From Rhizobium sp. 18055 (lineage in GTDB: Bacteria > Pseudomonadota > Alphaproteobacteria > Rhizobiales > Rhizobiaceae): a stretch of 64,000 nt of DNA. Made by a program: the position numbers and the translations under genes. Below the pieces are notes generated by a model, which searched no databases, was not told the DNA's origin, and saw only the letters and a program-made list of their open reading frames with translations. Location: assembly GCF_902706285.1 (NCBI RefSeq), contig NZ_CACSKD010000016.1, positions 79,666 through 143,665 on the forward strand, in the 5' to 3' direction. Below are positions 16,813 to 26,542 of this stretch, piece after piece. Within the stretch, counting starts at the first letter, position 1; every line of letters begins with the position of its first letter.

Positions 16813-17343
16813 ATGAGCCGCATTCACGCCCCGGCAATGAGCCGCATGCAGAACTTCGCCCGCAACCCCGTCATGATCGCGCTTGTCGCCGGTCTGGCTC
16901 TGGCCGGTTGCGCCAACAAGAAGAACATGGCCAACAGCGCCGGTGACCTCGGCCTCGGTGCCGGCGCCGCAACGCCTGGCTCCGCACAGGACTTCACCGT
17001 CAACGTCGGCGACCGCATCTTCTTCGACACCGACAGCACCTCGATCCGTGCAGACGCTGCCCAGACGCTCGACCGTCAGGCTCAGTGGCTCGGCCGCTAT
17101 CCGAAGTATGCTGTCACCGTCGAAGGCCATGCCGACGAACGCGGCACGCGCGAATACAACCTTGCTCTCGGCGCTCGTCGTGCCGCTGCTGCCAAGGACT
17201 ACCTCGCATCGCGCGGTGTTCCGGCTCAGCGCCTGAAGACGATCTCCTACGGTAAGGAACGCCCGGTCGCCGTTTGCGACGATATCTCGTGCTGGTCGCA
17301 GAATCGCCGCGCCGTTACCGTTCTCGGTGGCGCAGGCATGTAA
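16813..17343 (+). CDS. pal: peptidoglycan-associated lipoprotein Pal
   Basis: A 176-residue outer-membrane lipoprotein. A lipobox LALAGC places the lipidated Cys at residue 33. The OmpA-like domain (about 65-175) has FFDTDSTSI, VEGHADERGTREYN and SQNRRAV, which carry the Asp and Arg that bind meso-diaminopimelate in peptidoglycan. Pal anchors the outer membrane to the wall and is the end point of the Tol system. AAGGAG precedes the start. A 154-base gap after tolB and a terminator after pal suggest that pal can be expressed strongly on its own. Confidence 0.96.
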   Translation: MSRIHAPAMSRMQNFARNPVMIALVAGLALAGCANKKNMANSAGDLGLGAGAATPGSAQDFTVNVGDRIFFDTDSTSIRADAAQTLDRQAQWLGRYPKYAVTVEGHADERGTREYNLALGARRAAAAKDYLASRGVPAQRLKTISYGKERPVAVCDDISCWSQNRRAVTVLGGAGM

Positions 17344-17386
17344 GTGCCGGCTCGGCGCAGAAGTGCCGGGTTTTGTTACAATTTGG

Positions 17387-17421
17387 AAAGGCGGCTCCAT
17401 CGCGGGCCGCCTTTTCTTTTT
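17387..17421 (+). terminator. Rho-independent terminator after pal
   Basis: The stem AAAGGCGGC (17387-17395) pairs with GCCGCCTTT (17406-17414) across a 10-base loop, followed by the T-rich tract to 17421. It separates pal from cpoB. Confidence 0.85.
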
Positions 17422-17523
17422 GAACACACTTTGGCCAGACTCCGTTGCTTTTTGAAAGCAATTGGAAAAATCTCCTGTTCGTGCCATCGAGGTGCGAAGA
17501 ATCACTGGGACAGGACGAACCAT

Positions 17524-18543
17524 ATGAAGAAATTTGTCGTGGCAGGCATGCTTTGCCTTGCAACGGTGGCCGGGGTTGGCCAGTCGGCGCATGCGGCGTC
17601 GCTATTCGGCTGGCATGTCGGGAACAAGAGTTCCGATCGCCAGCCGCAGGAAGCGCCCGTCATCAACGTGCAGTCGGCCGGTGGTGCGGAAGTGCGCATC
17701 CAGCAGCTCGAAGATCAGCTTCGCCAGCTGAACGGCCGCATCGAGGAAATGAGCTTCCAGCTCCTGCAGATGCAGGAAACCATCCGCAAGGCGCAGGAAG
17801 ACAACGAATTCCGCTTCCAGGAAATCGAGAAGTCGGGCGGCAGCAGTGCCGGCACCGGCGCCAAGCCGATGAAGAAGAGCGAAGCCGACATCCCGGCGTC
17901 CAGCCAATCGGCACAGGCGCAGGGCGGCGGCGATGATATCGCCCGCACGATCCAGACCTCAAGGGTACCCGAAACGGCGCCCTCGGCGGATGTTCCCGAA
18001 AACGACGGTCTCGGCCAGCCGCCGAAGCAGCTCGGCTCGATGGAGTTCGACCAGAACGGCAATCCGGTCGGCGGCTCGGTCAATCCCGGCGCCGAAGTCG
18101 GCTCCAGCCCACTGCCGCCGCCGAACGTCGATGCCAGCGGTTCGCAGACCGCCTCGCTCGGCAGCGAGGCCGATCAGTACAAGGCTGCCTATGGCCATGT
18201 TCTCTCCGGCGACTATTCGACGGCCGAGAAGGAATTCACCGCCTATATCGGCCAGTACCCGAACAGCGCACGGTCGGCCGACGCCAATTTCTGGCTTGGC
18301 GAAGCGCTCTATTCGCAGGGCAAGTTCAATGAGTCCGCGAAGACCTTCCTGAATGCCCACCAGAAATACGGCACGTCGGAAAAGGCGCCGGAGATGCTGC
18401 TGAAGCTTGGCATGTCGCTGGCCGCTCTCGACAACACGGAGACTGCCTGCGCGACGCTGAAGGAAGTGTCGAAGCGTTATCCGAAGGCTTCGCGTGCCGT
18501 CATATCCAAGGTCGCGAGCGAGCAGAAGCGTCTGTCCTGCTAA
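17524..18543 (+). CDS. cpoB: CpoB/YbgF Tol-Pal coordination protein
   Basis: A 339-residue periplasmic protein. The signal peptide MKKFVVAGMLCLATVAG ends near SAHA (residue 24). A coiled coil follows at about 60-100 (IQQLEDQLRQLNGRIEEM...), then a disordered Pro/Ser/Gly linker, and three TPR-like repeats at about 215-335 (YKAAYGHVLSGDYSTAEKEF, ANFWLGEALYSQGKFNESA, EMLLKLGMSLAALDN). CpoB coordinates cell-wall synthesis with outer-membrane constriction. The ATG at 17524 matches the signal peptide. It comes after the pal terminator, and its stop is 12 bases before tilS. Confidence 0.93.
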   Translation: MKKFVVAGMLCLATVAGVGQSAHAASLFGWHVGNKSSDRQPQEAPVINVQSAGGAEVRIQQLEDQLRQLNGRIEEMSFQLLQMQETIRKAQEDNEFRFQEIEKSGGSSAGTGAKPMKKSEADIPASSQSAQAQGGGDDIARTIQTSRVPETAPSADVPENDGLGQPPKQLGSMEFDQNGNPVGGSVNPGAEVGSSPLPPPNVDASGSQTASLGSEADQYKAAYGHVLSGDYSTAEKEFTAYIGQYPNSARSADANFWLGEALYSQGKFNESAKTFLNAHQKYGTSEKAPEMLLKLGMSLAALDNTETACATLKEVSKRYPKASRAVISKVASEQKRLSC

Positions 18544-18555
18544 GGCTTTCCGGTT

Positions 18556-19953
18556 TTGCGCCCGGACAGCACCCTTTCCCCTGAAACGGCGACACGCCGC
18601 TTTCTCTCCTCGCTGGACCAGCCCTCGCGCATTCTCGTCGCGATCTCGGGCGGCAGCGATTCCACCGGCCTGCTTGTCGCGCTCGTTGATGCGCTGAAGG
18701 CCTCACCAAATTCCAGAATTTCCCTCTGTGCCGCGACCGTCGACCACGCGTTGCGCCCCGAATCGGCCGATGAAGCGCGCGACGTCGCTGCTCTCTGCCG
18801 GTCGCTCGATGTTGCGCATGTCACCAAGGTCTGGCATGGCGCAAAGCCAAAGGCCGGGATCATGGCGGCGGCGCGCGATGCCCGTTACGGCCTGCTTGCC
18901 GAGGCCGCAGACGAACTCGACGCTGACATGATCGTGACCGCTCATACGCTCGACGACCAGCGCGAGACGTTCGCGATGCGCGGGCAGCGCTCGGCTGCCA
19001 ACGTGACGGGTATTGCCGATGCGGTGCTGTTCGACCGGCGTATCTGGGTCGTGCGGCCGCTGCTGTTTTCGCTGCGGGCGGATATTCGCGCCTTGCTCCA
19101 GCAGCGCGGCGTCAGGTGGTTCGACGATCCGAGCAATGAGGATCCGAAATACGAGCGGGTGCGGATGCGTCGGGCGCTGTCGGGGGAGGGGATCTCCGTT
19201 GCGGAGATCGGCGCGATGGCGACGGCCCGGGCGGTGCTCGATGCGGATGCAGCGGGGTGGCTCGATACGCACGTCAGTTTGCATGGCGGCATGCTGGCGC
19301 AGGTTTTGCCGGAAGGACTTGCGGTCGAGCGGTCGCTGCTCGGGCATGTGCTGGCGCGGCTGGCGGCGGTGCTTGGCGGGCTGCCGTTTGCGCTTGGAGC
19401 CGAGCCGATGGCGGGGGTGCTGGATTTCCTGGCGCTCGGGCATCCCGGCCGGGTGACGGCGGGGCGGGTGGTGTTCGATCTGAGGCGTGACGGGCTGTTT
19501 GTGATGCGCGAGAGCCGCGGCATGCTCCCGCTGGCGGTTGCTGCGGGTGAGCGCGTGGTGTGGGACGGGCGGTATGTGGTGGAGAATCACGCGGGCGTGG
19601 ATGTGGTGGTCTCTGCTGCCGGTGCGGCTGGGGAAGCGCAGGATGTCGAGGGCACGGACCGGAGAGACGTGGGCGTAGACGCGCTGGGAATTACAGAGAA
19701 ACTCTCCATGGAAGACCTATCCCACCTCCCCAAGAGCGCCGTCAAACGCGCCATCGCAGCGCAACCACAAATTTCCGCCTCCACCGTTTCCAGCGATCTC
19801 GCCGATCAAATCGAGATCACACCCTATTTCGCGCCGTTCGACCGCTTTTTGACACGATTGGACCTCATGTTCGCCACCAACGTCGCGGCGGCTTTTGGAA
19901 CACGCCCCTATCCAAAACCGCCTTTAGGTCTTATTGACGGAAAAACCATCTAA
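18556..19953 (+). CDS. tilS: tRNA(Ile)-lysidine synthetase TilS
   Basis: A 465-residue N-type ATP pyrophosphatase. The P-loop SGGSDS sits at residues 31-36 (ISGGSDSTGLLVAL). It attaches lysine to C34 of the CAU-anticodon isoleucine tRNA so that AUA is read as Ile. Further family blocks are DHALRPES, HTLDDQRET and WFDDPSNEDPKYERVRMR. No ATG fits upstream; a TTG at 18556, 12 bases past the cpoB stop and preceded by AAGG, gives the expected N-terminus. A short middle region (about 350-390) is low in similarity to known members. Confidence 0.9.
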   Translation: MRPDSTLSPETATRRFLSSLDQPSRILVAISGGSDSTGLLVALVDALKASPNSRISLCAATVDHALRPESADEARDVAALCRSLDVAHVTKVWHGAKPKAGIMAAARDARYGLLAEAADELDADMIVTAHTLDDQRETFAMRGQRSAANVTGIADAVLFDRRIWVVRPLLFSLRADIRALLQQRGVRWFDDPSNEDPKYERVRMRRALSGEGISVAEIGAMATARAVLDADAAGWLDTHVSLHGGMLAQVLPEGLAVERSLLGHVLARLAAVLGGLPFALGAEPMAGVLDFLALGHPGRVTAGRVVFDLRRDGLFVMRESRGMLPLAVAAGERVVWDGRYVVENHAGVDVVVSAAGAAGEAQDVEGTDRRDVGVDALGITEKLSMEDLSHLPKSAVKRAIAAQPQISASTVSSDLADQIEITPYFAPFDRFLTRLDLMFATNVAAAFGTRPYPKPPLGLIDGKTI

Positions 19954-20051
19954 CTGATGGGTTTGCCTTGGCAACTGCCGGAGGCAATCCTATGTTAGAA
20001 GCCAAATAAGACGGTCGCCATGAGGCGGTCGTGCCAGTGCTGGGGAGTTCG

Positions 20052-21980
<1,929 letters not shown>

Positions 21981-21998
21981 TTTTCTTTGGAAATCATC

Positions 21999-22035
21999 AA
22001 AAGGCCGGACATCAGAGATGGTGTCCGGCCTTTTT
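21999..22035 (+). terminator. Rho-independent terminator of ftsH
   Basis: The stem AAGGCCGGACA (22001-22011) pairs with TGTCCGGCCTT (22022-22032), with a 10-base loop and a T run at 22031-22035. It lies just after the ftsH stop. Confidence 0.9.
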
Positions 22036-22221
22036 CAACGGTAACGGGATGTAATCAGTTTTCTCGGTAATTGACGTGATGCTTGCCGCGATTTGTGGCA
22101 TTCCGCTGTCACAAGATGGCCTCGACAGGAGGCCTCGATAGCGAGGGAACACGCCACGGCGTGCATAATTGCTGACACGGTGATGCGCAGCCTCAGGCGC
22201 GCTCAAGGCACAGGGGTGCAT

Positions 22222-23574
22222 ATGAAAAGACGTTACTTCGGCACGGACGGCATTCGCGGTCAATCCAACGTGTTCCCGATGACACCCGATCTCGCGATGC
22301 GGGTCGGCATTGCGGCAGGCACGATCTTCCGCCGCGGCAACCACCGCCACCGGGTCGTTATCGGCAAGGACACGCGTCTGTCGGGCTATATGCTCGAAAA
22401 CGCCATGGTCGCGGGTTTCACCGCCGCCGGCCTCGACGCCTTCGTTCTCGGCCCGATCCCGACACCTGCCGTTGCCATGCTGACGCGCTCGCTGCGCGCC
22501 GATATCGGCGTGATGATCTCGGCCTCGCATAACCCTTACGAAGACAACGGCATCAAGCTGTTCGGACCGGATGGCTACAAGCTGTCGGATGAGCTGGAGA
22601 TGCAGATCGAGGATCTGCTTGAGAAGGACCTGACCTCGCAGTTGGCCAAGTCCGACGATATCGGCCGCGCCAAGCGCGTCGATGGCGTTCACGACCGCTA
22701 TATCGAGCATGCCAAGCGCACGCTGCCGCGCGACGTGACGCTGCAGGGCCTGAGGATCGCCATCGATTGCGCCAATGGTGCTGCCTACAAGGTGGCGCCT
22801 GCGGTGCTCTGGGAGCTGGGTGCCGAGGTCGTCGTCATCGGTAACGAGCCCAATGGCACCAATATCAATCTCAATTGCGGCTCCACCAGCCCGGTGGCCT
22901 TGCAGAAGAAGGTCGATGAAGTGCGCGCCGATATCGGCATTGCGCTCGATGGCGATGCGGACCGGGTGATCATCGTCGATGAGAACGGCGCTGTCGTCGA
23001 TGGCGACCAGCTGATGGCTGTCATTGCCGAAAGCTATGCCGAGAACCAGCAGCTGCGCGGCGGCGGCATCGTTGCCACCGTGATGTCCAATCTCGGGCTT
23101 GAGCGCTTCCTGCAGGGCAAGGGTCTCGACCTGGTGCGGACCGCAGTCGGTGACCGCTACGTGGTCGAGCATATGCGCCAGAACAATTTCAACGTCGGCG
23201 GCGAACAGTCCGGCCATATCGTGCTGTCGGATTACGGCACGACGGGCGACGGCCTCGTGGCGGCGCTGCAGATCCTGGTGGCAGTCAAGCGCACCGGCAA
23301 GACGGTCAGCGAAATCTGCCGCCGGTTCGAGCCGGTGCCGCAGCTTCTGCGCAACGTGCGCTATTCCGGCGGCAAGCCGCTTGAGGACATGCATGTGCAA
23401 AAGGCGATTGCCGAGGCGGAGGCCGAGCTTGCCAAGAGCGGCCGTCTGGTGATCCGCCCTTCGGGCACCGAGCCGCTGATCCGCGTGATGGCGGAAGGCG
23501 ACGATCGCGGCCAGATCGAGCGGATCGTCAACGATCTGATCGGCACGATCTCGAGCGTTCGCACGGCGGCGTAA
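22222..23574 (+). CDS. glmM: phosphoglucosamine mutase GlmM
   Basis: A 450-residue enzyme interconverting glucosamine-6-phosphate and glucosamine-1-phosphate for peptidoglycan and LPS precursors. The start MKRRYFGTDGIRG is the family signature. The phosphorylated active-site Ser is Ser102 in ISASHNPYEDNG, and the Mg site DGDADR is at about 243-248. The C-terminal phosphate loop is RPSGTEPLIRVM. The ATG at 22222 is the only start compatible with the family. It follows ftsH, as in other rhizobia, but after a terminator and 241 bases, so it likely has its own promoter. Confidence 0.97.
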   Translation: MKRRYFGTDGIRGQSNVFPMTPDLAMRVGIAAGTIFRRGNHRHRVVIGKDTRLSGYMLENAMVAGFTAAGLDAFVLGPIPTPAVAMLTRSLRADIGVMISASHNPYEDNGIKLFGPDGYKLSDELEMQIEDLLEKDLTSQLAKSDDIGRAKRVDGVHDRYIEHAKRTLPRDVTLQGLRIAIDCANGAAYKVAPAVLWELGAEVVVIGNEPNGTNINLNCGSTSPVALQKKVDEVRADIGIALDGDADRVIIVDENGAVVDGDQLMAVIAESYAENQQLRGGGIVATVMSNLGLERFLQGKGLDLVRTAVGDRYVVEHMRQNNFNVGGEQSGHIVLSDYGTTGDGLVAALQILVAVKRTGKTVSEICRRFEPVPQLLRNVRYSGGKPLEDMHVQKAIAEAEAELAKSGRLVIRPSGTEPLIRVMAEGDDRGQIERIVNDLIGTISSVRTAA

Positions 23575-23633
23575 GAGCTTGTCTCCTGCGCAGACGCGGC
23601 GACCAACACGCACCGCGACTTCATAGGTTCTAC

Positions 23634-23659
23634 AATGCCCAGCCCTCGGCTGGGCATTT
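23634..23659. terminator. bidirectional terminator between glmM and a convergent small gene
   Basis: An 11-bp perfect stem AATGCCCAGCC (23634-23644) / GGCTGGGCATT (23648-23658) with a 3-base loop. T-rich sequence follows on the plus side. It stands between two convergent genes. Confidence 0.75.
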
Positions 23660-23662
23660 GCC

Positions 23663-23869
23663 TTACCGGGTGGCTTCCCGGCGCATGGCGTCCAGCAGCG
23701 CCAGCGTTGTGAGGAAGCCGTCTTCGAATAGGTCAAGCAGGCGCGAAGCGGCGGCGCAACCCTGCAGGCTGTCGGGGCCGAACTTCTGTTCCCTGCACCA
23801 TGCGGACAGGGCTTCGAAAACCGGCGAAAGGTCATCCTGGAACGAAATAGCTCTGTTGAGCTTCGACAT
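23663..23869 (-). CDS. small protein of unknown function
   Basis: A 68-residue soluble, mostly helical protein (MSKLNRAISFQDDLSPVFEA..., two Cys, acidic centre LLDLFEDGFLTTLALLDAM). GAGGAGGTG sits 4-12 bases before the ATG at 23869, one of the best ribosome binding sites in the window, so this start is preferred to a longer reading that would begin at 24085. It is convergent with glmM and shares its terminator. No family is recognised, and nothing suggests a membrane or export signal. Confidence 0.65.
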   Translation of the reverse strand: MSKLNRAISFQDDLSPVFEALSAWCREQKFGPDSLQGCAAASRLLDLFEDGFLTTLALLDAMRREATR

Positions 23870-24230
23870 CTGCACACCTCCTCTAGGGCAGAAGCGCTTA
23901 CCAACTTCCAAGCGGTCGTCGCCTAGACAAATGCGACCGATGCCTGATTCTAGGGCCGCAGCGTGGGCGGCGCTATTAACTTTGTTAACCCGGGCGAAAT
24001 TTCGTTTTAGCGCATGGCGGCCCGCGCGCTTGGCTTCTTCCTGGTTGTTCTCGTCGTGGTTGTAAATAAGATGGCGTATTTTCAATGGTTTGGAGTAGAA
24101 TCCAGCTGGTGCTGATATTTGCGAATTACGGTTAAGCCGCCCTTAACGTTTCCACTTCATTATCCTTACCGAAACGTATCCAGCTGGCAGCGATTGGTCC
24201 TGCCACGTGACGAACTTTGGAGTGGGATCC
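23870..24230. other. intergenic region upstream of the outer-membrane barrel gene
   Basis: A 361-base region carrying the leader of the small minus-strand gene and the promoter region of the porin-like gene at 24231. It contains TTAACTTTGTTAACC at about 23976-23990 (a TTAA pair with a 5-base gap, not a CtrA spacing) and one perfect CtrA box at 24132-24147. It is locally AT-rich at about 24060-24130. No further gene is supported. Confidence 0.5.
24132..24147 (+). promoter_or_regulatory. CtrA box upstream of the outer-membrane protein gene
   Basis: TTAA-GCCGCCC-TTAAC is a perfect match to the CtrA consensus TTAA-N7-TTAAC. It lies 84 bases before the ATG at 24231, a normal promoter distance. 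It predicts cell-cycle control of this envelope protein. Confidence 0.6.
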
Positions 24231-25082
24231 ATGAAGAGAAGCTTGTCCGGCATTCTTGCCGCTTTGCTCATTACCTCGAATGCGTATGCCGCGGACCTGA
24301 TGCCTGCGGAACCGATTGCCGAAGCCCCGCCTGAGGTCGCCGTGACCGAAGCGACCGGCTGGTATCTTCGTGGCGATGTCGGCTATGGCTTCAACGATCT
24401 TCGCGGTGCGAAATACTTCCAGGGCAGCAATGCCAGCGAAGCGGATTTCGACAGGGCGGATCTCGACGACGCATGGACGGCCGGCGTCGGTGTCGGTTAC
24501 CAGGTCAACAGCTACCTCCGTACCGACCTGACACTCGACTATCTCGGCAAGTCGGATTTCCATGGCTCGACCAATGGCGGCGGCTCGGACTTCGGCGCCT
24601 GCCAGGTGACCTGCTCCTCGACCGATCTTTCGTCGATGACGGCCTGGTCGCTGATGGCCAACGCCTATGTCGATCTCGGCACCTACGGCTATGTCACGCC
24701 TTACGTCGGCGCCGGTATCGGTGGCACCTACGTGAAGTGGAAAGACCTGAGCAACACATCCTGCGACACCAGCGGCAGCGGCAATGGCTGCGATGACACC
24801 GTCATCCACGGCGGTCAGGGCGGCTGGCGCTTCAGCTACGGCCTGATGGCCGGTGCATCGATCGATGTGACCTGCAACGTCAAGGCCGACGTCGGCTATC
24901 GCTTCCTGCACGTCGGCAGCGGCGACATGTTCGGCTACAACGAAAATGGCGGCCCAGGCCGCGACAAGGGCTTCAACGTTCACGAAGCACGCGTCGGCGC
25001 CCGTTACATGTTCGGCGGCTGCCAGACAGCGTCCTACGAGCCTGCGCCAGAGATTCCGCTGCAGCAGCCGGTCTACAAGTAA
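24231..25082 (+). CDS. outer-membrane beta-barrel protein (Omp25/RopB-like)
   Basis: A 283-residue porin-family barrel with a signal peptide (MKRSLSGILAALLITSNAYA, cleavage before ADLMP). The mature protein begins WYLRGDVGYGF and alternates aromatic strands with polar loops, ending ARVGARYMFGG and a short tail (SYEPAPEIPLQQPVYK). Four cysteines lie in two loops (FGACQVTCSS, and NTSCDTSGSGNGCDD). The family includes Brucella Omp25/31 relatives. The ATG at 24231 fits the signal peptide. The gene has a CtrA box upstream and a terminator downstream, and is monocistronic. Confidence 0.85.
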   Translation: MKRSLSGILAALLITSNAYAADLMPAEPIAEAPPEVAVTEATGWYLRGDVGYGFNDLRGAKYFQGSNASEADFDRADLDDAWTAGVGVGYQVNSYLRTDLTLDYLGKSDFHGSTNGGGSDFGACQVTCSSTDLSSMTAWSLMANAYVDLGTYGYVTPYVGAGIGGTYVKWKDLSNTSCDTSGSGNGCDDTVIHGGQGGWRFSYGLMAGASIDVTCNVKADVGYRFLHVGSGDMFGYNENGGPGRDKGFNVHEARVGARYMFGGCQTASYEPAPEIPLQQPVYK

Positions 25083-25109
25083 GATCAGCTCGTTATATTA
25101 GATATCATC

Positions 25110-25136
25110 GAAAGCCGCCCCACCGGGCGGCTTTCG
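25110..25136 (+). terminator. Rho-independent terminator
   Basis: The stem GAAAGCCGCCC (25110-25120) pairs with GGGCGGCTTTC (25125-25135) across a CACC loop. It ends the outer-membrane protein transcript. Confidence 0.75.
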
Positions 25137-25237
25137 TGCGTGATCACTTGCGTCGCGCCTGCGTCAAAAGTTCCTCTGCCCGCGACACTTCTCCGTTGAC
25201 GATGACGGAACACAGCTGTATCTACGGCGGCGGGACA

Positions 25238-25276
25238 CCCTTCCCCAACGAAGGGCTATCTATCTGGAAGGATAGC
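25238..25276 (+). ncRNA. serC leader RNA (serC motif-like)
   Basis: Two adjacent hairpins lie directly before serC: CCCTTC (25238-25243)/GAAGGG (25250-25255), then GCTATC (25255-25260)/GATAGC (25271-25276). The loop and 3' arm of the second hold GGAAGGA, the ribosome binding site, which would be masked when folded. A conserved 'serC' RNA motif is known upstream of serC in alphaproteobacteria. Agreement with that published motif is from its position and architecture, not from a covariance search. Confidence 0.65.
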
Positions 25277-25278
25277 AG

Positions 25279-26457
25279 ATGACACAGACCGCAAAGCCGG
25301 ACCTCCGTCCGAACAATACCCATTTCTCTTCTGGCCCTTGCTCGAAGCGGCCCGGTTGGTCGCTTGAAGCCCTTTCCGACGCGCCGCTTGGCCGTTCGCA
25401 CCGCGCGAAAGTCGGAAAGACGAAGCTGAAGCAGGCCATCGATCTTACCCGTGAAATTCTGGAAGTGCCCGCGGACTACCGCATCGGCATCGTTCCTGCC
25501 TCCGATACCGGCGCCGTCGAAATGGCACTCTGGTCGCTGCTCGGCGAGCGCGGCGTCGATATGGTCGCCTGGGAAAGCTTTGGCGCCGGTTGGGTCACCG
25601 ACGTCGTCAAGCAGCTGAAGCTGAAAGATGTCCGCAAGATCGAAGCCGATTACGGCGAGCTGCCTGACCTCTCGACCATCGATTTCGACCGCGACGTCGT
25701 CTTCACCTGGAACGGCACCACCTCCGGTGTGCGCGTTCCGAACGCCGATTTCATCCCTGCCGACCGCAAGGGCCTGACGATCTGCGATGCGACCTCTGCC
25801 GCATTCGCGCAGAACCTCGATTTCGCCAAGCTCGATGTCGTTACCTTCTCCTGGCAGAAGGTTCTCGGCGGCGAGGGCGCGCATGGCGTCATCATCCTGT
25901 CGCCGCGTGCCGTCGAACGTCTGACGACCTACGCACCGGCCTGGCCGCTGCCGAAGATTTTCCGCATGACCTCGGGCGGCAAGCTGATCGAGGGCATATT
26001 CACCGGCGAAACCATCAACACGCCGTCGATGCTCTGCGTCGAGGACTATATCGATGCGCTGCAGTGGTCGAAGCAGGTCGGCGGTCTGAAGGGCCTGATG
26101 GCCCGTGCCGACGCCAATGCCAAGGTGATTGCCGACTTCGTGGCTGCCAACGACTGGATCGCCAACCTGGCGGTGAAGGCCGAGACGGCTTCGAACACCT
26201 CGGTCTGCCTGAAGATCACCGACAAGGACGTGGCGGCACTCGACGCCGACGGCCAGGCGAACTTCGCCAAGGGTCTCGTCTCCCTGCTCGACAAGGAAGG
26301 TGTCGCATATGACATCGGCCATTACCGCGACGCGCCGTCCGGCCTTCGCATCTGGGCAGGCGCCACCATCGAAACGGCAGACATGCAGACGCTGATGCCG
26401 TGGCTGACCTGGGCTTTCGAGACCCAGAAGGCAACGCTGTCCCAGGCTGCGGCCTGA
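25279..26457 (+). CDS. serC: phosphoserine aminotransferase SerC
   Basis: A 392-residue PLP enzyme converting 3-phosphohydroxypyruvate and glutamate to phosphoserine in serine synthesis. It starts KPDLRPNNTHFSSGPCSKRPGW and contains the PLP-Lys context VTFSWQKVLGGEGAHGV. Length and the LGRSHRAKVGKTKL segment mark the alphaproteobacterial type (TIGR01365). The start follows the structured leader whose second hairpin encloses GGAAGGA. It is followed by serA 85 bases downstream; a GGCTCCGCC/GGCGGAGCC hairpin in the gap has no T run, so readthrough into serA is likely. Confidence 0.96.
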   Translation: MTQTAKPDLRPNNTHFSSGPCSKRPGWSLEALSDAPLGRSHRAKVGKTKLKQAIDLTREILEVPADYRIGIVPASDTGAVEMALWSLLGERGVDMVAWESFGAGWVTDVVKQLKLKDVRKIEADYGELPDLSTIDFDRDVVFTWNGTTSGVRVPNADFIPADRKGLTICDATSAAFAQNLDFAKLDVVTFSWQKVLGGEGAHGVIILSPRAVERLTTYAPAWPLPKIFRMTSGGKLIEGIFTGETINTPSMLCVEDYIDALQWSKQVGGLKGLMARADANAKVIADFVAANDWIANLAVKAETASNTSVCLKITDKDVAALDADGQANFAKGLVSLLDKEGVAYDIGHYRDAPSGLRIWAGATIETADMQTLMPWLTWAFETQKATLSQAAA

Positions 26458-26542
26458 GTTGATCGCATAGGGCTCCGCCGAACGGGCGGAGCCACGCATC
26501 GCTGATTTCATCCATCGCTGAACTTTTTGAAGGAAGCCCCCA

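Noticed and set aside
22012..23904. A 630-codon open frame opposite glmM
   Set aside because: It is antisense to a certain gene over its whole length; such frames are common in high-GC DNA, and the protein is Arg/His/Asp-rich without a family.
23976..23990. A further CtrA box, TTAACTTTGTTAAC
   Set aside because: The spacing between TTAA elements is 5 bases, not 7.
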